Shown: one piece after another, positions 11,401 through 23,400 of the stretch
How positions within the stretch are numbered: the stretch's first letter is position 1
How the letters are laid out: the number at the start of each line of letters is the position of its first letter
Assembly: GCA_905221605.1 (NCBI GenBank)
Contig: CAJNDS010001212.1
Coordinates: 1-27,500 of the forward strand
Source: Symbiodinium natans
Taxonomy: Eukaryota > Sar > Dinophyceae > Suessiales > Symbiodiniaceae
Length of the DNA stretch: 27,500 nt
Reading direction: 5' to 3'
Program-made: the position numbers and the translations under genes
Notes under the pieces: generated by a model
The model's database searches: none
Told to the model about the DNA's origin: nothing
What the model saw: the letters and a program-made list of their open reading frames with translations, nothing else

Positions 11401-14400
11401 TTTGAATTATTTAAATTATTTAAATTATTTCAATTCACGGGCTCGGAAAAGAATTTTACATAATTTAAATCGAGATTTGAATTATTTAAATTAGTTTCGA
11501 GGCCCGCGAATTTAAATAATTTAATTCGGGATTTAAATTATTTAAATTAGTTTCCGGGCCCGCGAATTTAAATAATTTAAAGAATCTAAATAGATCCAGA
11601 TTTTCTCCCAGCACAGACCATTTAACTAATTTAAATAATTTAAATAATTTAAATAATTTAAATAATTTAAATCCGGATTTGAATTATTTAAATTAGTTTG
11701 GAGGCCCGCGAATTTAAATAATTTAATTCGAGATTTAAATTATTTAAATTCGCGGGCCCGGAAACGAATTTAACTAATTTAAATACCGAATTAAATTATT
11801 TAAATTCGCGGGCCTCCAAACTAATTTAAATAATTCAAATCCCGATTTAAATTATTTAAATTATTTAAATTATTTAAATTATCTAAATGGTCTGGGTTCG
11901 GAGAAATCCTCATTCTATTTGAATTATTTAAATTATTTAAATTCGCGGGCCCGGAAAAGAATTTAAATAATTTAAATCCCGAATTAAATTATTTAAATTA
12001 GTTTCGAGGCCCGCGAATTTAAATAATTTAATTCGGGATTTAAATTATTTAAATTAGTTTCCGGGCCCGCGAATTTAAATAATTTAAAGAATCTAAATAG
12101 ATCCAGATTTTCTCCCAGCACAGACCATTTAACTAATTTAAATAATTTAAATAATTTAAATCGGGATTTGAATTATTTAAATTAGTTTGGAGGCCCGCGA
12201 ATTTAAATAATTTAATTCGAGATTTAAATTATTTAAATTCGCGGGCCCGGAAACGAATTTAACTAATTTAAATACCGAATTAAATTATTTAAATTCGCGG
12301 GCCTCCAAACTAATTTAAATAATTCAAATCCCGATTTACATTATTTAAATTATTTAAATTATCTAAATGGTCTGGGTTCGGAGAAATCCTCATTCTATTT
12401 GAATTATTTAAATTATTTAAATTCGCGGGCCCGGAAAAGAATTTAAATAATTTAAATCCCGAATTAAATTATTTAAATTAGTTTCGAGGCCCGCGAATTT
12501 AAATAATTTAATTCGGGATTTAAATTATTTAAATTAGTTTCCGGGCCCGCGAATTTAAATAATTTAAAGAATCTAAATAGATCCAGATTTTCTCCCAGCA
12601 CAGACCATTTAACTAATTTAAATAATTTAAGTAATTTAAATAATTTAAATCGGGATTTGAATTATTTAAATTAGTTTGGAGGCCCGCGAATTTAAATAAT
12701 TTAATTCGAGATTTAAATTATTTAAATTCGCGGGCCCGGAAACGAATTTAACGAATTTAAATACCGAATTAAATTATTTAAATTCGCGGGCCTCCAAACT
12801 AATTTAAATAATTCAAATCCCGATTTAAATTATTTAAATTATTTAAATTATTTAAATTAGTTAAATGGTCTGTGCTGGGAGAAAATCTGGATCTATTTAG
12901 ATTCTTTAAATTATTTAAATTCGCGGGCCCGGAAACTAATTTAAATAATTTAAATCTCGAATTAAATTATTTAAATTAGTTTTGAGGCCCGCGAATTTAA
13001 ATAATTTAATTCGAGATTTAAATTATTTAAATTCGCGGGCCCGGAAACGAATTTAACTAATTTAAATACCGAATTAAATTATTTAAATTCGCGGGCCTCC
13101 AAACTAATTTAAATAATTCAAATCCCGATTTAAATTATTTAAATTTTTAAATTATTTAAATTAGTTAAATGGTCTGTGCTGGGAGAAAATCTGGATCTAT
13201 TTAGATTCTTTAAATTATTTAAATTCGCGGGCCAGGAAACTAATTTAAATAATTTAAATCCCGAATTAAATTATTTAAATTAGTTTTGAGGCCCGCGAAT
13301 TTAAATAATTTAATTCGAGATTTAAATTATTTAAATTCGCGGGCCCGGAAACTAATTTAACTAATTTAAATACCGAATTAAATTATTTAAATTCGCGGGC
13401 CTCCAAACTAATTTAAATAATTCAAATCAGGATTTAAATTATTTAAATTATTTAAATTATTTAAATTATCTAAATGGTCTGGGTTCGGAGAAATCCTCAT
13501 TCTATTTGAATTATTTAAATTATTTAAATTCGCGGGCCCGGAAACTAATTTAAATAATTTAAATCCCGAATTAAATTATTTGAATTAGTTTTGAGGCCCG
13601 CGAATTTAAATAATTTAATTCGAGATTTAAATTATTTAAATTCGCGGGCCCGGAAACTAATTTAACTAATTTAAATACAGAATTAAATAATTTAAATTCC
13701 CGGGCCTCGAAACTAATTTAAATAATTCAAATCAGGATTTAAATTATTTAAATTATTTAAATTATTTAAATTTTTAAATTATTTAAATTATCTAAATGGT
13801 CTGGGTTCGGAGAAATCCTCATTCGATTTGAATTATTTACATTATTTAAATTATTTAAATTCACGGGCTCGGAAAAGAATTTAAATAATTTAAATCGCGA
13901 TTTGAATTATTTAAATTAGTTTTGAGGCCCGCGAATTTAAATAATTTAATTCGAGATTTAAATTATTTAAATTCGCGGGCCCGGAAACTAATTTAACTAA
14001 TTTAAATACAGAATTAAATTATTTAAATTCACGGGCCTCGAAACTAATTTAAATAATTCAAATCAGGATTTAAATTATTTAAATTATTTAAATTATTTAA
14101 ATTATTTAAATTATCTAAATGGTCTGGGTTCCGAGAAATCCTCATTCTATTTGAATTATTTAGATTATTTAAATTATTTAAATTGACGGGCTCGGAAAAG
14201 AATTTAAATAATTTTCATCGGGATTTGAATTATTTAAATTAGTTTCGAGGCCCGTGAATTTAAATAATTTAATTCGGGATTTAAATTATTTAAATTAGTT
14301 TCGAGGCGCGTGAATTTAAATAATTTAAAGAATTTAAATAGGTCGAGAATTTCTCCGAGCCGAAACCATTTAAATAATTTAAAAAATTTCACAAACTCAA

Positions 14401-17400
14401 ATAATTTAAATAATTCAAATATCTTAAATCATTTAAATCTGGATTTGAATTATTTAGACTCTTTAGGGTTAGTAGCTTAAAACCCTATAGGGACCGGAAG
14501 GTATAATGATTTGAACTCTACAGCGCGCTTTTTTACGTTAATATTAAAATAAAGTCTGGCGTCAGGTATGGTCGCTTTTGATTCTCACCATCGAATGCGC
14601 GGAGCCTACAGTGAATGCAGTGTTAACTCAACTCGGAGTACTGTTTTCGGTCTCCGGGAAAGCGGGGTACTGTTTTCGGTCCCTGAACACGGTGGTACTG
14701 CTTTCGGTCCACCGTCTCCCCCTCTCTTGTTTGTGTATTGTTATCTCGCCAACTGCACACTAAACAGCACAGACGACATGGTGGTACTGTTATCGGTCCA
14801 CCGTGTTTGTGCTTAAACTATTACAACAACATGAAACATATCATATTCTTTTTACATGTGCTGTAACTTCTAGGACATACATATGGCCGCGTGCCAATAT
14901 TGATTGCTTGTAACAGGGCCGCGGCCCGCACACGCGACATACCCCATTACGGAGGCTATGCATCAACGGCCGGGGTTTTGCGACAGACGTGTTTGTTGTT
15001 GTCTGCAGGTTCCAAGTCTTGCTTATCCGGGTGTAAGTGTTCTTAAGTTTCAAAAAGCAAATATATATGTAACACTGAATTTTAAACCCCCCTAAACCCT
15101 TAAAGGCCGCGTATGTGGGGTGGTTCTAAGTCTTGCTTATCGGGGGGTAAGTGTTCTTAAGTTTCAAGAACAAATATGTATGTAAGACCGAATTTTAAAC
15201 CCTCTTAAACCCTTAAAGGCTGCGTATGTGGGGTGGTGCTAAGTCTTGCTTATCGGGGGGGAAGTGTTCGTCAGTTTCAAGAAGCAAATATATATGTAAC
15301 ACCGAATTTTAAACCCCCTTAAACCCTTAAAGGCTGCGTATGTGGGGTGGTTCCAAGTCTTGCTTATCGGGGGGTAGGTGTTCGTAAGTTTCAAGAAGCA
15401 AATATATATGTAACACAGAATTTTGAACCCCTTAAACCCTTACAGGCTGCGTACGTGGGGTGGTTTTAAGTCCTGCTTATCGAGGTGGTAAGTGTTCGTA
15501 AGTTTCAACAAGCAAATTGTAAACCCCCTTAAACCCTTAAAGGCTGCGTATGTGGGGTGGTGCCAAGTCTTGCTTATCGGGGGGGAAGTGTTCCTCAGTT
15601 TCAAGAAGCAAATATATATGTAACACCGAATTTTAAACCCTTAAACCCTTAAAGGCGGCGTATGCGGGGTGGTTCTAAGTCTTGCTTATCGAGGGGTACG
15701 TGTTCGTCAGTTTCAAGAAGCAAATGTATATGTAACGCTCAATTTTATACCCCCTGAAACCCTTAAAGGCTGCGTATGTGGGGTGGTTCTAAGTCTTGCT
15801 TATCGGGGGGTAAGTGTTCGTCAGTTTCAAGAAGCAAATATATATGAAACACCGAATTTTAAACCCCCCTTAAACCCTTAAAGGCGGCGTATGTGGGGTG
15901 GTTCCAAGTCTTGCTTATCGGGGGGTAGGTGTTCGTAAGTTTCAAGAAGCAAATATATATGTAACACTGAATTTTGAACCCCCTTAAACCCTTAAAGGCT
16001 GCGTATGTGGGGTGGTTCTAAGTCCTGCTTATCGAGGTGGTAAGTGTTCGTAAGTTTTAACAAGCAAATTGTAAACCCCCTTAAACCCTTAAAGGCTGCG
16101 TATGTGGGCTGGTGCTAAGTCTTGCTTATCGGGGGGGAAGTGTTCATCAGTTTCAAGAAGCAAATATATGTAACACCGAATTTTAAACCCCCTTAAACCC
16201 TTAAAGGCGGCGTATGTGGGGTGGTTCCAAGTCTTGCTTATCGGGGGTAGGTGTTCGTAAGTTTCAAGAAGCAAATATATATGTAACACTGAATTTTGAA
16301 CCCCCTTAAACCCTTAAAGGCTGCGTATGTGGGGTGGTTCTCAGTCCTGCTTATCGAGGTGGTAAGTGTTAGTAAGTTTCAACAAGCAAATTGTAAACCC
16401 CCTTAAACCCTTAAAGACTGCGTATGTGGGGTGGTTCTAAGTTTTGCTTATCGGGGGCTAAGTGTCCGTAAGTTTCAAGAAGCAAATATCTATGTAACAC
16501 TGAATTTTAAACCCCCCTTAAACCCTTAAAGGCTGCGTATGCGGGGTGGTTCTAAGTCTTGCTTATCGAGGGGTAAGTGTTCGTCAGTTTCAAGAAGCAA
16601 ATATATATGTAACGCTCAATTTTATACCCCCTGAAACCCTTAAAGGCTGCGTATGTGGGGTGGTTCTAAGTCTTGCTTATCGGGGGATAAGTGTTCGTGA
16701 GTTTCAAGAAGCAAATGTATATGTAACCCTGAATTTTAGACCCTCTTAAACCCTTAAAGGCTGCGTATGTGGGGTGGTTCTAGGTCTTGCTTACCGGGGT
16801 GTAAGTGTTCGTAAATTTCAAGAAGCTGTGAGGGTTCCAGGTCTTGCTTGTCGCGGCCAGCCCCACTAGGTCCTCAACAGGGGAACTTTCTAGGCTTTCG
16901 GCAAGACACCCCCGAAGCCTGAAACCCGAAATTCCCCAACATCTGTGTTAAAGCAAGCGATATACCTTAAACGTATGTACTTAAGGTCCTAGATTTTTTT
17001 TGCTTTATGATACTTAAAGAACCCCATACAATAAGAGCGCGCAACATGACGCATTCCATGTTGTGGAGTGTATAAATGCCTTTTGTCTATGGGCAAAAAA
17101 ATGACACATGTCAGGCCCTGAACTGCGTCATCTTCTTCGTGAAAGACGAAGCATGACAGGACACATCTCAAGTCCTGACTATGTCATTGTTGTCCAGTAG
17201 AGGGCGACGCATAGCAAATGAAGTTCAAAAAGATTGACCCAGAGAATTTGACGGCTATTACGGTGTTATCCGCTGGGATAAATGTTGGAACAAGAATTAT
17301 CAGGGAGGTTTCAGGGACCACGACTAGTTTCATGGTTGTTATGGTTCTTAAGGTTACCAATCCCATTGTGTTTTTGTTAGTTCGTTTTTCAGCTTCAGGC

Positions 17401-20400
17401 TAGATGGCGAAGAGTAAAGAACAAGAAACCCTGAAAACATTTAGGGTGCGGTTGCAGCCATAACTTTCTTGACTTGACGAGGACAATGCTGGCTTTTGTG
17501 ACTTCAAGCGCAGTACTGAACAATGGATTTAAGGTTTGAGATTTGAGAGTACGGTTCTTAGACGGACAAGGCTTCGACAATTGCGGGCTTTGGGTATTGG
17601 AGTTCAGACGCTGGCGTTAGCGAGTGCACCATCTCGTCATGCTTCGACTGCATCAAGCCTTTGCTCAAGTTGTACGTCTTTTCTTCAGCGTTCTTGCGTT
17701 GTACCTCGCAGGCCAGCCTTTGCAGATTACAGATTGAGCATCTGCAAGAAATTTATTTCTTTCGTTATAAATACTCAGGCGTCATGGGGAAGAGCAGGAA
17801 GCGCCAGTCGGGCAAGGACAAGAAACACCAGTCGCCGCACACGACGTGGAAGAAGAACTCCCGAGCGATGGCTCTCCTCTTAGTTTTTTTTATTTTTTCG
17901 GCGACTTTGGCTCTGCATGTTAAAATCAAGTTGATAAGGAACACCAGGAGTCCTTTCGCCAGAAAAAGAAGCAAGAGGAAGAGAACAAGAACAAGGCCAT
18001 TCGACTGTAGACGTTCATACGAACTGGAGCATAGTATCTCTAACTGCAAGAATTTGTTTACATGAAGAGCAATATTACTATGCTAAGGAAATAGAGTTTT
18101 GTGCACTGCGCTGGAGGTGAAGTCTATCATGAAGAAGACCCCGGAGCCTGCAAAGCAGATCCATTTCAAGGATGCGCCGAAGGCTGGCGTGAGCGATTAG
18201 AATGCTTAGTCGTAGTGTACGTTTCTCTAAGGTCATGATGGTGGACTCCTACAAGCACGAGAAACAGCTGTGGCTGTTCGCTTATTTTTTATGTTTAGAC
18301 ATGTTGAGACTTCCTGGAATGTCGGTATGCTCGTCTAGATTTTCACGAGGCACCACAACGACTGGCGCAATCCGCTTGTTTTGTGCAATACTTGCGGGCT
18401 CCGCCAGCATTTCTGGCAGGGCCGCATGGAGGCAGCGAAACAACCGCATCCGTATTGACAATGATGTTTTAAATTTTACGTTGTCATGAGGGAGCTCCGG
18501 GAAAGTGTCATTTTGCTCAGTGGAAGTCGCCAGCTCATTGCCGAATTAATCTTTTTACGCTGTTTTCATCTCTTAACGCTTGAAGTACCCCCCCCCCCCG
18601 CAATGAGGTTCGTCTGCGGACAATGTCTTCTTCAGCCTGCATCGAAGCTTCACTCAACGCAGCCCGTCCTAATCAGATGTCTTAGTCATAAGAAGATTTT
18701 ATCACACCAGCGCAATCTAAGGTCGAGTAACCTGAGACGCTGATCGCAGAGCAGCAAGGCGATGCGGCGCCAAAAAAAAGGCAAACCTTGCCTGAGTGCT
18801 GCGAATGCAAAACTTGCGCTTCAATTCAGCAGTCTCGTCAGGCGCTTCTTGCTAGTATTTAAATTAAATTACAATTTAGTGATATATACATGAGGATAAA
18901 GAGACTTGCCGCAACATTTTCAGCTCAAGTTGCTTGTGTCAACTCAAGAAGACTCGCCGGGAGTGACTTGCTTAAATTTATGAGTGTACTTCTTTCTTCT
19001 AACATTCGGCCGATGTATACTTGATCGCGTTCACACCTTGGGGCAGACAACTGAACTGTGAAAGCGTACAGAAACATATTCATGTGCATGTTACATTTTT
19101 AAATGAGGCGCACCGAGAAGCACATGTGCCTCGGCAAAATTATATTTTTAGTTGCAAGGATGAATACATCATGCATTAACCTAAGGTCTTCGACGATGCG
19201 CTGGTCGAAAATGCGATGGTTGATGGATGAAGATGAGCCTCCAAGCTTGACCTGTTCGTGCGGTTGCATTCGCTTGTCTAAAAGATCGTCAGGCTGGACG
19301 TTGACTTCGAGTCAAAGAACATATCATCTTCTGCGAGCAGTTCCTTGCTAGACAATTATACACAACAAGCTAAAGCCAAAAAAAAATGAAGAAAACCAGG
19401 ACGTGCGGTGCGTGTCCCTCGCTGGCGAGACGACGTGTGACTTGACTTCAGGCGCAAAAAAGTGCAAGGATCGGATCTCAACGTCTCTGCTGAGGACGTC
19501 GGACGCCGTGATCACGCCCGCCGAATTTTTGAAGCAGCAGCTGAGCTATTTTTTTTCAAAATTCCGATAAGCAATCAACCATTTCAGTAAGGCGCGCTGC
19601 CAGTGGCCTGGCAGAGGACTGCGAAGCAAAAGATCTGTGCTTGCCTCAGTACGGCCTGAACTATTTCATTTATATGTGTAAACTTTTCAAATAAGGAAAT
19701 TCAAAGACGGACGTCGCCGTCGCGCAGTTACGTGTCAGGAACTTACTACAAAAACTTAAACAAGAATATCACGATCCGTTTTTTTTTAGGGCTAATCGGT
19801 CCTGACGGACGACTGACAAGGAGAGTGCTGGTTGCAAAAGTTGTGTTGAGTTTTGATTTCTCGTCATATATACTTATCCGTGCATGACAAGCAGGCCGAA
19901 CGTGGTGTTGAAGAAGATCCGTTTGGACGCTGGTCCTGAGGTCAACGACGAGCTGCACCCTAGACGAGAGTTTGCAGTGACATTTTTCTTTTCAAATGTG
20001 CGCTTAGACTTTAACGCCATGTCATGTTGGCGTATCTGCCAGGAAACCGGAAGATGAGTGTATGCAAACGCGGCGACTTCTCAACATGGAGTGGGGGTCT
20101 TAATTCTTGCATACAAACCGTAACTAAATGTTTCTCCCAACATAATGCGGCGGCCGAGGATTGCAGGCATCCACCACTGGCATCTTTTCCAGACACCTGT
20201 CTAGTATTTAGTTTAGAATAATATACCCCTGCTGCCCCATTCATGCAGCTTTGCTCATAGGTCAGCCTCTGTGACGCACCCGAGCATCCTCAAGCTCGTC
20301 GAGATGGAGTAAAGGCCTCAGTTCCTTTGAGACCGCATGATAACATCACCGCACGCGCGTATATTGTCTAAGGTCTCGTGCAGCTGACCACTGCTCTGAC

Positions 20401-23400
20401 ATTGTCTGGACCTGGAGGTTGCAAGAACGTTAATATTCTTAACATACATGAATATGTTACAATTATACATTTCTATAAGAAATTTTATCAAGCATGTATG
20501 TATTCAGATCGACCGCTGCAACAAATCCAAATATTGATGATGAGATCTTCAGCCTTCCTCGCGGACAGCATCAGTGTGGCTTAGCTTGTATTATTATTTT
20601 ATTTTCGTATCATTGATATTATTAATATTTTTAGTAATACTAGTATTATTATAACTATTTGTTTTACTAAAATATAATCGAAAACAATGCATTACCATGA
20701 CTGCAGGGAAGCCCATCGGGTTTTGCTTGAAGATGGACAGTATCTTTACTTGGTGTTTCTGAGCTGCATCTAAGATTCGAATGTCTCTCTACAACCCTGC
20801 ACGCTTCAATGTTTAAGGCGACACTTTGGCGAAGAAGATAATGTTTCGGACCTTGACGACAAAGAAGACTGCAACGACAAAGGCTCATCGAGTTCTTGTT
20901 CTGTGTGAGTTCTTTTTCTTGTGTTAGGAATTAACAGAGGCATGCTCATGATCAAGATTGTCGCGATTCTCCTGGCACAAGAGCTTTGCGCGCAAAGGAC
21001 TCATCTGATAAGCAGACTCACGCAGAGCAGCAAGGCGAGGCGGCGCGCCAAAAAAAAGGCAAACCTGGCCTGAGTGCTGCGAATGCACGACTTGCGCTTC
21101 AATTCAGCAGTCTCGTCAAACGCTTCATGCTATTATTTAAATTAAATTACAATTTAGTGATATATACATGAGGATAAAGAGACTTGCCGCAATATTTTCA
21201 GCTCAAGTTGCTTGTGCCAACTCAAGAAGACTCGCCGGGAGTGACTTGCTTAAACTTATGAGTGTACTCTTCTTTTTTTTAACATTCAGCCGAGGTATAC
21301 TTGATCGCGTTCACACCTTGAGGCAGACAACTGAACTTTGAAAGCGTACAGAAACATATTCATGCGTATGTTACATTTTTAAATGAGGCGCACCGAGAAG
21401 CACATGTGCCTCGGCAAAATTATATTTTTAGTTGCAGGGATGAATACATCATGCATCAACCTAAGGTCTTCGACGATGCGCTGGTCGAAAATGCGATGGT
21501 TGATGGATGAAGATGAGCCTCCAAGCTTGACCTGTTCGTGTGTTTGCATTCGCTTGTCTAAAAGATCGTCAGGCTGGACGTTGACTTCGAGTCAAAGAAC
21601 ATATCATCTTCTGCGAACAGTTCCTTGCTACACAATTATACACAACAAGCTAAAGCAAAAAAAATGAAGAAAACCAGGACGTGCGGTGCGTGTCCCTCGC
21701 TGGCGAGACGACGTGTGACTTGACTTCAGGCGCAAAAAAGTGCAAGGATCGGATCTCAACGTCTCTGCTGAGGACGTCGGACGCCGTGATCACGCCCGCC
21801 GAATTTTTGAAGCAGCAGCTGAGCTATTTTTTTTCAAAATTCCGATAAGCAATCAACCATTTCAGTAAGGCGCGCTGCCAGTGGCCTGGCAGAGGACTGC
21901 GAAGCAAAAGATCTGTGCTTGCCTCAGTACAGCCTAAACTTTTTAATTTATATGTGCAAAGTTTTCAAAATAAGGAAATTCAAAGACGGCCCTCGCCGTC
22001 ACGCAGCTACGTGTCAGGAACTTACTACAAAAATATCAATAAAAATATCGCGACTCGTTTTGTTTGAGGGCTAATCGGTCCTGACGGACGACTGACAAGG
22101 AGAGTGCTGGATGCAGAAGTTGTGTTGAGTTTTGATTTCTCGTCATATATACTTATCCGTGCATGACAAGCAGGACGAACGTGGTGTTGAAGGAGATCCG
22201 TTTGGACGCTGGTCCTGATGTCAACGACGAGCTGCGCCCGAGACGAGAATGTTAAGTGATGTTTTTCTTTTCAGATGTTCGCTTAGATTTAAACGCATGT
22301 CATGTTAGCGTATCTGCCAGGAGACTGGAAAATGAGTGTATGCAAACGCGGCGACTTCTCAACATGGAGTGGGGGTCTTAACTCTTGTACACAAACCATA
22401 ACTAAATGTTTCTCCCAACATAATGCGGCGGCCGAGGATTGCAGGCATCCACCACTGGCATCTTTTCCAGACACCTGTCTAGTATTTAGTTTAGAATAAG
22501 ATACCCCTGCTGCCCCATTCATGCAGCTGTGCTCATAGGTCAGCCTCTGTGACGCACCCGAGCATCCTCAAGCTCGTCGAGATGGAGTAAAGGCCTCAGT
22601 TCCTGTAAGACCGCATGATAACAACACCGCACGCGCGTATATTGTCTAAGGTCTCGTGCAGCTGACCACTGCTCTGACATTGTCTGGACCTGGAGGTTGC
22701 AAGAACGTTAATATTCTTAACATACATAAATATGTGACAATTATACATTTCTATAAGAAATTTTATCAAGCATGTATGTCTTCAGGTCGACCGCTGCAAC
22801 AAATCCAAATATCGACGATGAGATCTTCAGCCTTCCTCGCGGACAGCATCAGTGTGGCTTAGCTTGTATTATTATTTTATTTTCGTATCATTGATATTAT
22901 TAATATTTCTAGTAATACTAGTATTATTATAACTATTTGTCTTATTAAAATATAATCGAAAACAATGCATTACCATGACTGCAGGGAAGCCCATCGGGTT
23001 TTGCTTGAAGATGGACAGTATCTTTACTTGGTGTTTCTGAGCTGCATCTAAGATTCGAATGTCTCTCTACAATCCTGCACGCTTCAATTTTTAAGGCGAC
23101 ACTTTGGCGAAGAATATATTTTTTCGGACCTTTACGACAAAGAAGACTGCAACGACAAAGGCTCATCGAGTTCTTGTTCTGTGTGAGTTCTTTTTCTTGC
23201 GCTAGGAATTAAAAGAGGCATGCTCATGGTCAAGATTGTCGCGATTCTCCTGGTACAAGGGCTTTGCGCGCAAAGGACTCGTCTGATGAGCAGACTTACG
23301 TGCGAATAATATTAAATTACATGTCATCGAGATTTGCATTGATGCGGAAAGGACGTAATTCGTACTACGTCCGAAACAATATTCCCAGGCGTCGACGTCG

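Noticed and set aside
15669-15881. Repeated 60-70 codon frames in the satellite array (also 16546-16749)
   Set aside because: They are produced by the 113-bp monomer and break wherever a 98-bp variant shifts the frame.
20011-20244. Open frames conserved between the two 2.28 kb duplicates
   Set aside because: Conservation simply follows from the recent duplication. Substitutions and frame-length changes do not favour synonymous sites, so coding is not supported.
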